Part shown: positions 25,889 through 35,260 of the stretch, one piece after another
Layout of the letters: every line of letters begins with the position of its first letter
Position numbering within the stretch: the stretch's first letter is position 1
DNA from: Oxalobacteraceae bacterium OTU3CINTB1
Lineage (GTDB): Bacteria > Pseudomonadota > Gammaproteobacteria > Burkholderiales > Burkholderiaceae_D
Assembly: GCA_024123955.1 (NCBI GenBank)
Contig: CP099652.1
Span: forward strand, 4,836,001 to 4,900,000
Reading direction: 5' to 3'
DNA length: 64,000 nt
Notes under the pieces: model-generated
Seen by the model: only the letters and a program-made list of their open reading frames with translations
What the model was told of the DNA's origin: nothing
The model's database searches: none
Made by a program: the position numbers and the translations under genes

Positions 25889-26443
25889 CTATCCCAGCCG
25901 CACCCGCATCCGCTCCAGCGCACGCATGAACAACTCCGGCTCGTCGGCCGCGCGCGCCAGCACCAGCGCGCCCTGGATGCCGCCGACGGCGTCCTCGGCC
26001 AGCTCGCGCGCCAGCTTCGGCGTACGGCCGCCGCGCTCGAGCGCCGATGCCAGCGCATCTATCCATTCGGCAAAATACGCCTGCACCTTGACGGCGAAGC
26101 GGTCGCGTTCATGACCGAGCGCGAACACGCCCACCAGGCAAACCTTGCGGCCGGACAGGAAATAGCGGCCGACCGCCGTGAACATATCGGCCACGCCCTG
26201 CCCCGCGTCTCCGCGCTCGCGCAGCGGCTGGAACACCTGGTCGCGGAACCAGCCGTCGATGTTGGCCAGCACCGCCTCGGCCATTTCCTCTTTGCCGCCG
26301 GGGAAGAAGTTGTAGATGCTGCCCTTGCCCAGGCCGGTGCCCTCGCTGATGCGCGCCAGGCTGGCGCCCTCGTAGCCATAGGTGCGGAACACTTCGGCCA
26401 GCAGCGGCACCACATCGCCGCGCTCGCCCATCACCCTTGCCAT
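25889..26443 (-). CDS. TetR/AcrR-family repressor
   Basis: A 184-residue TetR-type regulator with the N-terminal HTH LLAEVFRTYGYEGASLARISEGTGLGKGSIYNFFPGGKEEM (about 14-54) and a C-terminal ligand domain of the DUF1956/TetR_C type. It starts three bases after the stop of the DUF1348 gene (TAGCCATG), so they form an operon. A clear palindrome upstream of that operon is its likely operator, giving autoregulation. Confidence 0.88.
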   Translation of the reverse strand: MARVMGERGDVVPLLAEVFRTYGYEGASLARISEGTGLGKGSIYNFFPGGKEEMAEAVLANIDGWFRDQVFQPLRERGDAGQGVADMFTAVGRYFLSGRKVCLVGVFALGHERDRFAVKVQAYFAEWIDALASALERGGRTPKLARELAEDAVGGIQGALVLARAADEPELFMRALERMRVRLG

Positions 26444-26445
26444 GG

Positions 26446-26913
26446 CTAGAAACCCAGCTCGCTCAGGCTGGCATGGTCGGCCGGACGCGGGCCGCCGGCA
26501 TCCCAATGGAATTTGCGGTCGGCCGCCGCGATCGGCGCCTCGTTGATGCTGGCCAGGCGCAATTGCATCAGGCCGTCGGGCGCGAATTCCCAGTTCTCGT
26601 TGCCATAGGCGCGGTACCACTGGCCGGAATCGTCGTGGTATTCGTAGGCGAAGCGGACGGCGATGCGGTTGCCTTCGAACGCCCACAACTCCTTGATCAG
26701 GCGGTAATCGAGCTCGCGGGTCCACTTGCGCGTCAGCAGGCCGACGATATCGGCGCGGCCGGTGACGAATTCGGCGCGGTTACGCCATCGACAATCTTCC
26801 GTATAGGCCAGCGAAACTTTTTCAGGGTTGCGGGTGTTCCAGCCGTCTTCGGCCATGCGGACTTTCTGGATCGCGGTGTCGCGGGTGAAGGGGGGCAGCG
26901 GCGGACGTGTCAT
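26446..26913 (-). CDS. DUF1348 (SnoaL/NTF2-like) protein
   Basis: A 155-residue NTF2-fold protein of the DUF1348 type: [86 protein letters not shown] is nearly diagnostic. No reaction is established for the family. It is the first gene of a two-gene unit with the TetR regulator. Confidence 0.85.
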   Translation of the reverse strand: MTRPPLPPFTRDTAIQKVRMAEDGWNTRNPEKVSLAYTEDCRWRNRAEFVTGRADIVGLLTRKWTRELDYRLIKELWAFEGNRIAVRFAYEYHDDSGQWYRAYGNENWEFAPDGLMQLRLASINEAPIAAADRKFHWDAGGPRPADHASLSELGF

Positions 26914-26929
26914 GATGGGCTTTCGTGAG

Positions 26930-26947
26930 TTGTACCAATCGGTACAA
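26930..26947. promoter_or_regulatory. TetR operator upstream of DUF1348-tetR
   Basis: TTGTACC-AATC-GGTACAA, a perfect 7-4-7 inverted repeat ending 16 bases upstream of the DUF1348 start. Its position over the promoter and the TetR gene in the operon make it the probable autoregulatory operator. Confidence 0.7.
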
Positions 26948-26987
26948 ACAGTCTACGGCCATGCGGATCGGGATGCAAGGGATATTT

Positions 26988-27245
26988 TCAGGTGAACAGT
27001 TCGTTCGACAGCTGCAGGCCGCTAGCGCACAAGCGCACGGTGCCGGTAACGCCGCCCTCGTCCAGCTGTAACTCGATCCAGCCCGCCTCCACCAGCATCA
27101 GCAGCTGGCGCCGCAGCACGCTCATTGGGCGCTGGGCCTGCTTGCTCAGCTTTGCCAGCGAGCAGGATTTGCCGGGCTGCTCCACCTCGATGCGCCATAA
27201 CGCTTCGAGCACGCCGATCAGCGCCGCCATCACTTCATCATCCAT
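26988..27245 (-). CDS. small winged-helix-like hypothetical protein next to the FdhF/YdeP gene
   Basis: An 85-residue protein: MDDEVMAALIGVLEALWRIE, then CSLAKLSKQAQRPMSVLRRQLLMLVEAGWIELQLDEGGVTGTVRLCASG. The helix-turn-helix followed by a beta wing is typical of ArsR/MarR-like DNA-binding folds. AAGGATGG precedes the start. It is divergent from the FdhF/YdeP oxidoreductase gene (84-base gap) and may regulate it; this is inference from position. Confidence 0.6.
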   Translation of the reverse strand: MDDEVMAALIGVLEALWRIEVEQPGKSCSLAKLSKQAQRPMSVLRRQLLMLVEAGWIELQLDEGGVTGTVRLCASGLQLSNELFT

Positions 27246-27329
27246 TAACCGCCATCCTTATCTGTTTTCTGCCGTAAAAGTGATTCTGCACTATACTCTC
27301 GGAAATAAGCTATATTACCGGAAAGCAAC

Positions 27330-29651
27330 ATGCAAAAAGATAAACCCGAAGGCCACATCGAACCGTACCACCATGCCGCAGGCGGCTGGGGCGCGTTGAA
27401 ACAGGTGGCGATCAACCTGGTGCGCGAGAAGGTCAGCGGCGGCAACTTCAGAACGCTGCTGAAGCAAAACCAGCCTGACGGCTTCGACTGCCCCGGCTGC
27501 GCCTGGCCTGACCGCGAAGACGCGTCGACCTTCGAGTTCTGCGAGAACGGCGTCAAGGCCGTCGCCGCCGAGGCGACCAGCAAGCGCGTAAAGCCGGCGT
27601 TTTTTGCCGCGCATACGGTCGCCGAGCTGCTGCGCCAGTCCGACTATGCGCTGGAACAGCATGGCCGCCTGACCGATCCGATGGTCTACGACCGCGCCAG
27701 CGACAAATACCTGCCGATCGCCTGGGACGACGCCTTCGCGCTGATCGCCCGCCACTTGAAGGCCCTGCCCGATCCGAACCAGGCCGCGTTCTACACGTCC
27801 GGCCGCACCGGCAACGAGGCCGCCTTCCTGTTCCAGCTGTTTGTGCGCATGTACGGCACCAACAACTTCCCGGACTGCTCCAATATGTGCCACGAGCCGA
27901 CCAGCCGCGGCCTGCCTGGCACCGTCGGCATCGGCAAGGGCACGGTCACGCTGGAGGATTTCGAGCACGCCGACGTGCTGCTGATCTTCGGCCAGAATCC
28001 GGCCACCAACCACCCCCGCATGCTGGGTGAATTGCGCGACTGCGCCAAGCGCGGCGCGCGCATCGTCTCCATCAATCCGCTGCGCGAGCGCGGGCTGGAA
28101 CGCTTCACCAGCCCGGCCCACGCGCTGGAGATGCTGACCAATTCGAGCACCACCATCAGCACCATGTTCGTCCAGCCGACGCTTGGCGGCGACTTCGCGC
28201 TGATCAAGGCGCTGGCCAAGCGCCTGGTCGAACGCGACGACGAGGCCATGGCCGCCGGCCAGGCAGGCCTGCTGGACCGCGCCTTCATCGCCGAACACAC
28301 CAGCGGCTTCGAGGCGTTCGCGCAGGACCTGCGCGCCCAAAGCTGGGCCGAACTGGTGGCCGAATCGGGCGTGCCGCGCGCGCAGATCGAAGAACTGAGC
28401 GAGGTTTACATCAACGGCAAAAACGTCATCTGCACCTGGGGCATGGGGCTGACCCAGCACAAGGGCGCGGTGGCGACGATCCAGATGCTGTCCAATCTGA
28501 TGATGATGCGCGGGAATATCGGCCGCAAGGGCGCGGGCCTGTGCCCGGTGCGCGGCCACTCCAACGTGCAAGGCGACCGCACCATGGGCATCGAGGAAAA
28601 GCCGACCAAGGCCTTCCTCGACCGCATGCAACAGGTCTTCGATTTCGAACCGCCGCGCGAGCATGGCTACGACGTGGTCGAAAGCATCCAGGCCATGTTG
28701 GACGGTAAAGTGAAGGTCTTCTTCGGCATGGGCGGCAATTTCGCCATGGCGACGCCGGACACGCCCCTCACCTTCGACGCGCTGCGCGCCTGCGACCTGA
28801 CGGTGCACGTGGCCACCAAGCTGAATCGCAGCCATCTGGTCCTCGGCAAGGAAGCGCTGATCCTGCCGACGCTGGGCCGCACCGAGATCGACATGCAAAA
28901 CGGCGTGCCGCAAGGCGTGACGGTGGAAGATTCGATGAGCATGGTCCATCTGTCATACGGCATGAACCAGCCGGCGTCTGACAACCTGCTGTCGGAGACG
29001 GCGATCGTCGCGCGCATGGCGCACGCCACCCTGGGCAGCGACAAGATCGACTGGAACGCCTATGGCAGCGACTACGCCAGCATCCGCGACGCCGTCGCCA
29101 AGGTGTTCGACGATTTTTACGACTTTAACGCGCGCGTGGCCAAGCCGGGCGGCTTCCATCTGAAGGTGGCCTCGCGCGAGCGCGAATGGCGCACCGCCAG
29201 CGGCAAGGCGCAGTTCGTGGTGCACGCGGTCGATACCGACACGCCGATCCACCGCGCCCGCGCCCTGCACGGCGAACGGTTGATGGTCTTGATGACAGCG
29301 CGCTCGCACGACCAGTACAACACGACGATCTATGGCATGGACGACCGTTATCGCGGCGTGTTCGGCTTGCGCCGCGTGGTGTTCATCAACAGGGAAGACC
29401 TGGCGATGCTGGGCATGAAGAACGGCCAGTATGTGGACATGGTCAGCGTGTGGGACGACGCCGTCGAACGCCGCGCCGATCGCTTCGCTCTGGTGGAATA
29501 TGACATCCCGCGCGGCTGCCTGGGCGCCTACTTCCCGGAGACGAACGGTTTGATCCCGCTGCACAGCACCGCCGACGGCGCCGGCACGCCGACATCGAAA
29601 TCGATACCGGTGTTGTTATCGCTGTCGGCGGACCAATCGGCTGCCGAGTAA
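27330..29651 (+). CDS. FdhF/YdeP-family molybdopterin oxidoreductase
   Basis: A 773-residue molybdopterin-guanine-dinucleotide enzyme of the formate-dehydrogenase-alpha-like FdhF/YdeP family. C54 and C57 lie in GFDCPGCAWPD near the N-terminus, where the family carries its cluster-type Cys pair. The Mo-ligand region is NNFPDCSNMCHEPTSRG with Cys rather than selenocysteine. GQNPATNHPRML and the C-terminal molydopterin-binding domain (LMVLMTARSHDQYNTTIYGMDDRYRG) follow. Length matches the family (about 760-780). Convergent fdhD (five bases away) would supply sulfur to the cofactor. Physiological substrate in this family is uncertain. Confidence 0.9.
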   Translation: MQKDKPEGHIEPYHHAAGGWGALKQVAINLVREKVSGGNFRTLLKQNQPDGFDCPGCAWPDREDASTFEFCENGVKAVAAEATSKRVKPAFFAAHTVAELLRQSDYALEQHGRLTDPMVYDRASDKYLPIAWDDAFALIARHLKALPDPNQAAFYTSGRTGNEAAFLFQLFVRMYGTNNFPDCSNMCHEPTSRGLPGTVGIGKGTVTLEDFEHADVLLIFGQNPATNHPRMLGELRDCAKRGARIVSINPLRERGLERFTSPAHALEMLTNSSTTISTMFVQPTLGGDFALIKALAKRLVERDDEAMAAGQAGLLDRAFIAEHTSGFEAFAQDLRAQSWAELVAESGVPRAQIEELSEVYINGKNVICTWGMGLTQHKGAVATIQMLSNLMMMRGNIGRKGAGLCPVRGHSNVQGDRTMGIEEKPTKAFLDRMQQVFDFEPPREHGYDVVESIQAMLDGKVKVFFGMGGNFAMATPDTPLTFDALRACDLTVHVATKLNRSHLVLGKEALILPTLGRTEIDMQNGVPQGVTVEDSMSMVHLSYGMNQPASDNLLSETAIVARMAHATLGSDKIDWNAYGSDYASIRDAVAKVFDDFYDFNARVAKPGGFHLKVASREREWRTASGKAQFVVHAVDTDTPIHRARALHGERLMVLMTARSHDQYNTTIYGMDDRYRGVFGLRRVVFINREDLAMLGMKNGQYVDMVSVWDDAVERRADRFALVEYDIPRGCLGAYFPETNGLIPLHSTADGAGTPTSKSIPVLLSLSADQSAAE

Positions 29652-29656
29652 GCGCG

Positions 29657-30475
29657 TCAGGTATATTCCACGCAGCCGTCCTGACGGCAAAAACTCACCA
29701 GCTTGACCCCGGCCTCGCTGGCGATATCGATCGCCAGCGTGCTCGGTGCCGAGATGGTCGCCAGCATCGGGATATTCATGCGCGCCGCCTTGCGCACCAG
29801 TTCATAGCTGGCGCGGCTCGACATGAAGACAAAACCTCCGCGCATATCGACGCCGTCCAGCGCCAGATGGCCGATCAATTTATCCAGCGCGTTGTGGCGT
29901 CCCACGTCCTCGCACACCTTCAGCACGGCGCCATCGGCGTCGCACCACGCGGCGGCATGCACGCCACCGGTCGCCTTCATCAACTGCTGGTGCGCCCCCA
30001 GCTCCGCCGCCGCGCGCGCGATCGCCGGCGGCAGCGAGCCGTCGTCATGCAGCGCCGGCGCCGTGATGCGGCCAGGCTTCAGATCGAGCAGCTCCAGGCT
30101 CTCGATGCCGCACACGCCGCAACCGCTGCGGCCCGCCATCGAGCGGCGCTGCTGCTTGAGCTGCACGAAGTCTTCCTGTGCGATGGTGATTTCCACCTCG
30201 AAGCTGCGGGCATGCTCGCGCAGTTCGATGTCGTAGACGTGGGAGGCCTGGGTCACCAGGCCCTCGGTGAGCGCGAAGCCCACGGCGAAAGACTGCAACT
30301 CGCGCGGCGTGACCATCATGACGGCATGCGATATGCCATTGATCACCAGCGCCACCGGCAGTTCTTCGGCGACGCGGTCGGTGGTGCTGGAGGTGTCCTG
30401 CGGGACGGTGCCGCGATGGCGCACCGCTGGGCGCAGCTGAAAGCCCGCCCGTTCTACTTCATCGTCCAATATCAT
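29657..30475 (-). CDS. fdhD: formate dehydrogenase accessory sulfurtransferase FdhD
   Basis: A 272-residue FdhD protein, which transfers sulfur from a cysteine desulfurase to the molybdenum cofactor of FdhF-type enzymes. The C-x-x-C loop is GCGVCG with Cys119 and Cys122. Other conserved blocks are EELPVALVINGISHAVMMVTP, VCEDVGRHNALDKLIG and FMSSRASYELVRKAA. It is convergent with the FdhF/YdeP gene, a common pairing. Confidence 0.93.
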   Translation of the reverse strand: MILDDEVERAGFQLRPAVRHRGTVPQDTSSTTDRVAEELPVALVINGISHAVMMVTPRELQSFAVGFALTEGLVTQASHVYDIELREHARSFEVEITIAQEDFVQLKQQRRSMAGRSGCGVCGIESLELLDLKPGRITAPALHDDGSLPPAIARAAAELGAHQQLMKATGGVHAAAWCDADGAVLKVCEDVGRHNALDKLIGHLALDGVDMRGGFVFMSSRASYELVRKAARMNIPMLATISAPSTLAIDIASEAGVKLVSFCRQDGCVEYT

Positions 30476-30549
30476 CGCCGCCGCCCCGCAAATAGACCAT
30501 TTTACACGGGGCGGGACGATGCCGCAGGCTGGCCGGCGTTATGCGTACG

Positions 30550-31323
30550 TTACGCCGCCAACGGCTCGTTGGCCATGCCGTAGTGGCGCGCATAGCGGCC
30601 ATCCAGATTCGCCAGCGGCAGCAGCAGGAACAAATCGGCGCTTTCGAAATCAGGATCCCATGCCGGTTCGCCGCAAATCCATGCGCCCGAACGCAGGTAG
30701 CCCTTGAGCAGCGGCGGTATTTGCGGTTTTTGCGCCGCTTCCAGCTTCGAGAACGGGAACGGCAGATGCGGGGTGACGCGGTATTCGGAAGGCGCCATGT
30801 GCTGGCCGATCAGCGACTGGAACACGGCGACGGCATTGTGACCGCCATCGGCCAGGCTGATACTGGCGCAACCGGCCAGATAGTCGCAATTCTCGCGGCG
30901 CATATATTCGGCCAGGCCGGACCACAGCAGCATGATGACGCTGCCGCCACGATAGTCGGGATGGATACAGGCACGGCCCGCCTCGACCATGCGGTTGCGC
31001 AGGTTGTTCAGGCGGCCCAGATCGAACTCGCCTTCGGAATAGACACGGCCGATTTTGCGGGCGCGCGATGCGCTCAGCAGGCGGTAGGTGCCCACCACCT
31101 TGAGCGTGTTCGTGTCGCGCACGATCAGATGATCGCAATGCTCGTCGAATTCGTCGCTGTCGAGGCCATCCTCGCGCACCAGCGAACTCAGTCCCATCGT
31201 TTCGATAAAGACCTTGTAGCGCAGGCGCTGCACTTCACGCAGTTCTTCGGGCGTGCTTGCCATACTGAGCACCAGCTTGCCGGAAATCGCTCGGACGTCC
31301 GCTTGTATGATCGAGGTTTGCAT
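30550..31323 (-). CDS. olsB: L-ornithine N(alpha)-acyltransferase-like protein (OlsB, GNAT fold)
   Basis: A 257-residue acyltransferase. The block LREVQRLRYKVFIETMGL is the N-acyl amino acid synthase/OlsB signature, followed by DEFDEHCDHLIVRD, VGTYRLLSASRARKIGRVYSEGEFDL, EAGRACIHPDYRGGSVIMLLW and NCDYLAGCASISL. OlsB attaches a 3-hydroxyacyl chain from ACP to ornithine, the first step of ornithine lipid synthesis. The second enzyme, OlsA, is not nearby. Homology is clear, the exact acceptor less so. Confidence 0.8.
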   Translation of the reverse strand: MQTSIIQADVRAISGKLVLSMASTPEELREVQRLRYKVFIETMGLSSLVREDGLDSDEFDEHCDHLIVRDTNTLKVVGTYRLLSASRARKIGRVYSEGEFDLGRLNNLRNRMVEAGRACIHPDYRGGSVIMLLWSGLAEYMRRENCDYLAGCASISLADGGHNAVAVFQSLIGQHMAPSEYRVTPHLPFPFSKLEAAQKPQIPPLLKGYLRSGAWICGEPAWDPDFESADLFLLLPLANLDGRYARHYGMANEPLAA

Positions 31324-31430
31324 GCTTCATCCTTTCTGTGGAAGACGAAGCAAGCGTACCGGTCGAATACTTCAGGGAAATGACAACTTAATGTCAGTTC
31401 CGTGACATGCACACAAGTGTTGTTTTTAAA

Positions 31431-32105
31431 TCAGCCTTTTTTCGGGCGGCCGGTTTTGAGCGTCGGCAGGCTGCCCAGTACTTTTTGCAAGGTCGCCATG
31501 TCGATCTGGCTGATCAGTGCGACGCCGATGCGCAACAATTCGCTCTTTTTGATCTCGAAACCGGCTTTCAGGCAGGCTTTCTTGACCTGGCTTAGCACCG
31601 CGTATTCCTGTTCAGGCATCGTGAAGCTGTCGCGCACCAGCTTTTCCTTCGGCAGCTTTTGCTTGGCGGCGTCCGTCGCGGCCGGCTTTGCGGCTGCCGT
31701 TTTGGAAGTTTCCACAGGCGATTTTGCGGCGGCTTTCGGCGCAGCTTTTGGCGCAGCTTTTGGCGCGGCGGCCTTCGGGGCGGCGGTTTTCGGGGCTGGC
31801 CTGGCGACAGCTTTAGCGGCTGGTTTGACGGCTGCTGGCTTAGCGGCGGCCTTTGGTGCCGGCTTGGCGGCAGGCTTTGCGGCTGGTTTAGCGACTGGTT
31901 TAGCGGCGGCCTTGACTGCCGGTTTAGCGGCCGTTTTGACGGTTGGTTTCGCTGCTGCGGGTTTTGCGGCGGCCGGCTTGGCGGCTGGCTTCACAGCTGC
32001 GGGTTTGGCTGCCGGGGCGACGGCGATTTTCGCGGTGGCTGGCTTGGCGGCGGCTTTGGTCGTTGGCGCTTTTCCGTTGGCCAGACCATTAACAGGCTTG
32101 TTCAT
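31431..32105 (-). CDS. Ala/Lys-rich histone H1-like protein with C-terminal folded domain
   Basis: 224 residues. From about 15 to 150 it is almost wholly A, K, P and V in short PAAKPAAK-type repeats, like the DNA-binding tails of histone H1 and bacterial AlgP/Hc1-like proteins. The last 65 residues (KLVRDSFTMPEQEYAVLSQVKKACLKAGFEIKKSELLRIGVALISQI...KTGRPKKG) are ordinary in composition and could fold as a ribbon-helix-helix-like or other DNA-binding domain. The repeat DNA is a likely site of slippage. A nucleoid-associated role is inferred from composition. Confidence 0.72.
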   Translation of the reverse strand: MNKPVNGLANGKAPTTKAAAKPATAKIAVAPAAKPAAVKPAAKPAAAKPAAAKPTVKTAAKPAVKAAAKPVAKPAAKPAAKPAPKAAAKPAAVKPAAKAVARPAPKTAAPKAAAPKAAPKAAPKAAAKSPVETSKTAAAKPAATDAAKQKLPKEKLVRDSFTMPEQEYAVLSQVKKACLKAGFEIKKSELLRIGVALISQIDMATLQKVLGSLPTLKTGRPKKG

Positions 32106-32167
32106 ACTTACTCCAAATTAATCAACAATATAAACAATATATATCATTTACGTAAATTTTGCTTGCG

Positions 32168-32548
32168 TTATCGCAAATGTGCCGCGACCCGGGCGAACAG
32201 CAGCTGGGGGCTGACCGGCTTGCGCAGGAAATCCACGCCGCCCGCTTTGTGGCCCATCACCTCGTCCTCGGCCTGCCCTTTCGCGGTCAGGAACAGCACC
32301 GGAATGGCGCTGCTGGCGGGATCGGCCTTCAGGCGGCGGCACGTTTCGAAGCCGTCCATGTCGGGCATCATAATATCGAGCAGGATCAAATCCACCTTGG
32401 CCGAGGCGACGATCTGCAGCGCGGTCGCGCCGCTGGTCGCCACCTTGGTGTTGTAGCGGTCTTTTAACAAACCGGCAATCAAGGTCAGGTTGTCCGGCGT
32501 ATCGTCAACGATCAACACCGTTGCGCGTTCATCGGCTTTCGTATTCAT
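32168..32548 (-). CDS. single-domain response regulator
   Basis: A 126-residue receiver domain only: acidic pair in VLIVDDTPDN (about 11-20), phosphoacceptor Asp in LILLDIMMPDMDGFE, Thr in FLTAKG, Lys in FLRKPVSP. It has no output domain, as in CheY-like proteins or phosphorelay intermediates. It lies nine bases downstream of the hybrid kinase gene and is presumably its partner. Confidence 0.92.
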   Translation of the reverse strand: MNTKADERATVLIVDDTPDNLTLIAGLLKDRYNTKVATSGATALQIVASAKVDLILLDIMMPDMDGFETCRRLKADPASSAIPVLFLTAKGQAEDEVMGHKAGGVDFLRKPVSPQLLFARVAAHLR

Positions 32549-32557
32549 GGCACCTCC

Positions 32558-35260
32558 TCATTCGTCTTCATCCGCCACGGCGGCCAGCAACTTGCCCGCC
32601 GCTTCAAACTCATACTGCTCCATGTGATGCTTGAGGCGTCCCATGGTCTGCGGCGACAAGATCGTCGACAGGCTTGCGCGCACGCCCTCGAAATAGTCCA
32701 GGCTCTCGCCGCTGAATTCCGCCAGCAGCGCACGCAGTTCGGCGATCGCCCGGCGCGCATCCTCCTCGCTGGCGATTTGAACCTCGGCGCGCGGCGGCAG
32801 CGGCGGCACCACCTTCATCGACATGCCCAGCCAGCGCGAAAGCACGCGGTAAAGCCGCTGCGGATCGATAGGTTTGGTGACATAGTCCTGCATGCCATTG
32901 GCAAGGCAGCGCGCGCGCACGTCGGCCAGCGCGTGCGACGTCACGGCGATCACCGGCAACTCGTTGAAGCGGCCGTCCTTGCGCAGCAGTTGGGTGGCCT
33001 CGTAGCCGTCCAGCAGCGGCATGCCCAGGTCCATCAGCACCAGGTCGTAGGCGTGCGGCCCGGCGGCCAGCAACCGCTCCACCGCCAGTTGGCCGTTGCC
33101 GACGACTTCGACGTCCAGTCCCTGCAACGCCAGCAGCTCCCTGGTGACATCCTGGTTGTCGGCGCTGTCCTCGGCCAGCAGCACGCGCGCGGTGCGGCGC
33201 GGCGATGCGTCGAGCTTCAGCTCCGCCACCGGTCCTTCATAGACTGCGGCGCGAACCGCCAGCGCCGCCGCGTCGGACACCGCAAGTTCCACCTCGAAGC
33301 GGAAGGTGGAGCCGTGATCGACCTGGCTCTCGACGTCGATATTACCGCCCATCAGCCGCACCAGCTGCTGCGAAATCGACAATCCCAGGCCGGTGCCGCC
33401 ATACTGGCGCGTGGTCGACCCGTCGGCCTGGATAAAGGCGCGGAACAGCTTCCCCCGCTGCTGCGGAGTCATGCCGATGCCGGTATCGCGCACCGAAAAA
33501 CACAACCTGGCCTTGCCATCGGCTGATGCTGCGGCGGCGCCGCCGGCCAGCGCACAGCGCAGTTCCAGCGACCCGGCGGGCGTGAACTTGACCGCGTTGT
33601 TGGCCAGGTTGATCAGCACTTGACCAAGCCGCAGCGGGTCGCCCACCAGATAGCGCGGCACGTCCGGTGCGACATCGATCACGTAGTCCAGCTGCTTGTC
33701 GAGGGCGCGCTGCGCCGTCACGCTGGAGACGTGGGCCAGCACGTCGTCCAGCAAAAAGGGAATCGACTCCAGCTCCAGGCGCCCGGCCTCGATCTTGGAA
33801 AAATCGAGGATGTCGTTGATGATCCCCAGCAGCGACAGCGCCGCCCCATGAATTTTGCTAATGTAGTCGTGCTGCCTGGGCGTCATCTCGGTGCGCAGCG
33901 CCAGATAGGCCATCCCCAGCACGGCGCTCATCGGCGTACGGATCTCGTGGCTCATATTGGCCAGGAATTCGGACTTGGCGACGTTGGCCGCTTCCGCCAT
34001 GACGTTGGCGGCGACGAGTTTTTGCTCGCGCGCGCGGCGTATGCTGATGTCGCGGATAAAGGCGCAAAACTCGTAGCCGCCCTGCGTGTCCGTGCTGACC
34101 TTGGTGATCGACAGCTCGATCGGGAACTCCTCGCCGTTGCGGCGCAGCGCGAACACCTCGATGCGGGTATCGAGCACGCCGCCACCGCCGCCCGACAAAT
34201 GCCGCCGCATGCCGCGATGATGGTCGTAGCGGAAGCGCGGCGGAATGATGGTCTGGTCCAGTTCACGGCCCAGCGCCTGGTCGCGGCTCCAGCCGAAGAT
34301 GCGTTCGGCCTGGGTGTTCCAGCCGACGATGTGGCCTTCGGGATTCATCCGCACCACCGCGTCGAGCGCCGTGTCGACGATGGTTTGCAGTTTCGCCTCG
34401 CTCTCTTCGGCGATCAACATCGACTCGGTCAGTTCGCGGGTACGATCGCTGATACGCATTTCCAGATCCGCGTTCAGGTCGCGCAGCTCGCGCTCGGCGT
34501 CGCGCAGGCGCGTGAGCGTGTCGCGGAAACGCAGCACCGCTTCGGACATGCGCCCCACCTGGTCCTCGCGGCCGATGCCGGACAACTTGATGTCGGTCTC
34601 GCCGTGGGTGAGCTTCTCCAGGCTGGCCTGGATGTCGGAGAACGGCCGCGCGGCGCGCCGCGCGACCAGGAAGATCGACAGCCCGATGCCCAGCGCCAGC
34701 AGCAGGTTGGCGGCCACCGTGTCGATAATGCGGCGCCGCAGGTCCTCGTCCATCTTCTGGCGCGAGAAGGCCAGCTCGATATGCCCCAGCGCATAGCTGC
34801 GGCGCGCATCGTTGAAGGTGATCTCGCGCCGCAGGTGGATTGCCGCCACCGGCTCGCGCAGCGGCGAGACATAGCTGGCGATCTCCGCGCCGTTGGGCGA
34901 CAGCACCCGCAGCACCAGCACTTCCGGCGTGGCGCCGGAGGCATCGACGACACTGGAGACGGCCGCGCTGTTGATGTCGAACAGCGGCCGCGCCAGCGCC
35001 CGCGACAGCACCGCAGTCCAGCGCTCCGCCCTCTCGCGCAGGTTTTGCTCGGCCTCGGTGCGCAGCGTTTGCATCACATAGGTGGTGTAGATGGCGGTGG
35101 AGACGGTCAGCGCGAAGAAGATGCCGCACCCCAGCCGCAGGAAAATATTGCGGCGCCACGCGCCGCGCAGCCGCGCAAGCGGGCCGCGCCCGCGCATCAG
35201 CACCGCGTCGGTGGCGGCGTCGCTGGCGGCGGCGGGCCGCCCGGTGTCAATGACCGGCAC
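32558..35260 (-). CDS. hybrid sensor histidine kinase with HAMP, PAS and receiver domains
   Basis: 900 residues: TM1 about 41-62, periplasmic sensor to about 180, TM2 about 183-200, HAMP about 200-255, PAS about 288-405, HisKA with phosphoacceptor His438 (FLANMSHEIRTPMS), HATPase (NNAVKFT at about 554-560, GGTGLGLSIS near 621-630), and a receiver with Asp744 (LVLMDLGMPLLDG). The last 80 residues resemble an HPt-like helix bundle but without an obvious His. It overlaps the solute-binding protein gene upstream by 14 bases and is followed by a lone response regulator, so the three probably form one phosphorelay unit. Confidence 0.92.
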   Translation of the reverse strand: MPVIDTGRPAAASDAATDAVLMRGRGPLARLRGAWRRNIFLRLGCGIFFALTVSTAIYTTYVMQTLRTEAEQNLRERAERWTAVLSRALARPLFDINSAAVSSVVDASGATPEVLVLRVLSPNGAEIASYVSPLREPVAAIHLRREITFNDARRSYALGHIELAFSRQKMDEDLRRRIIDTVAANLLLALGIGLSIFLVARRAARPFSDIQASLEKLTHGETDIKLSGIGREDQVGRMSEAVLRFRDTLTRLRDAERELRDLNADLEMRISDRTRELTESMLIAEESEAKLQTIVDTALDAVVRMNPEGHIVGWNTQAERIFGWSRDQALGRELDQTIIPPRFRYDHHRGMRRHLSGGGGGVLDTRIEVFALRRNGEEFPIELSITKVSTDTQGGYEFCAFIRDISIRRAREQKLVAANVMAEAANVAKSEFLANMSHEIRTPMSAVLGMAYLALRTEMTPRQHDYISKIHGAALSLLGIINDILDFSKIEAGRLELESIPFLLDDVLAHVSSVTAQRALDKQLDYVIDVAPDVPRYLVGDPLRLGQVLINLANNAVKFTPAGSLELRCALAGGAAAASADGKARLCFSVRDTGIGMTPQQRGKLFRAFIQADGSTTRQYGGTGLGLSISQQLVRLMGGNIDVESQVDHGSTFRFEVELAVSDAAALAVRAAVYEGPVAELKLDASPRRTARVLLAEDSADNQDVTRELLALQGLDVEVVGNGQLAVERLLAAGPHAYDLVLMDLGMPLLDGYEATQLLRKDGRFNELPVIAVTSHALADVRARCLANGMQDYVTKPIDPQRLYRVLSRWLGMSMKVVPPLPPRAEVQIASEEDARRAIAELRALLAEFSGESLDYFEGVRASLSTILSPQTMGRLKHHMEQYEFEAAGKLLAAVADEDE

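Noticed and set aside
27330..29651. Possible selenocysteine (in-frame TGA) in the FdhF-type enzyme.
   Set aside because: No in-frame TGA; the Mo-ligand region has Cys.
31700..32090. Tandem DNA repeat as a mobile or satellite element.
   Set aside because: The repeats are in-frame Ala/Lys/Pro codons of the H1-like protein.
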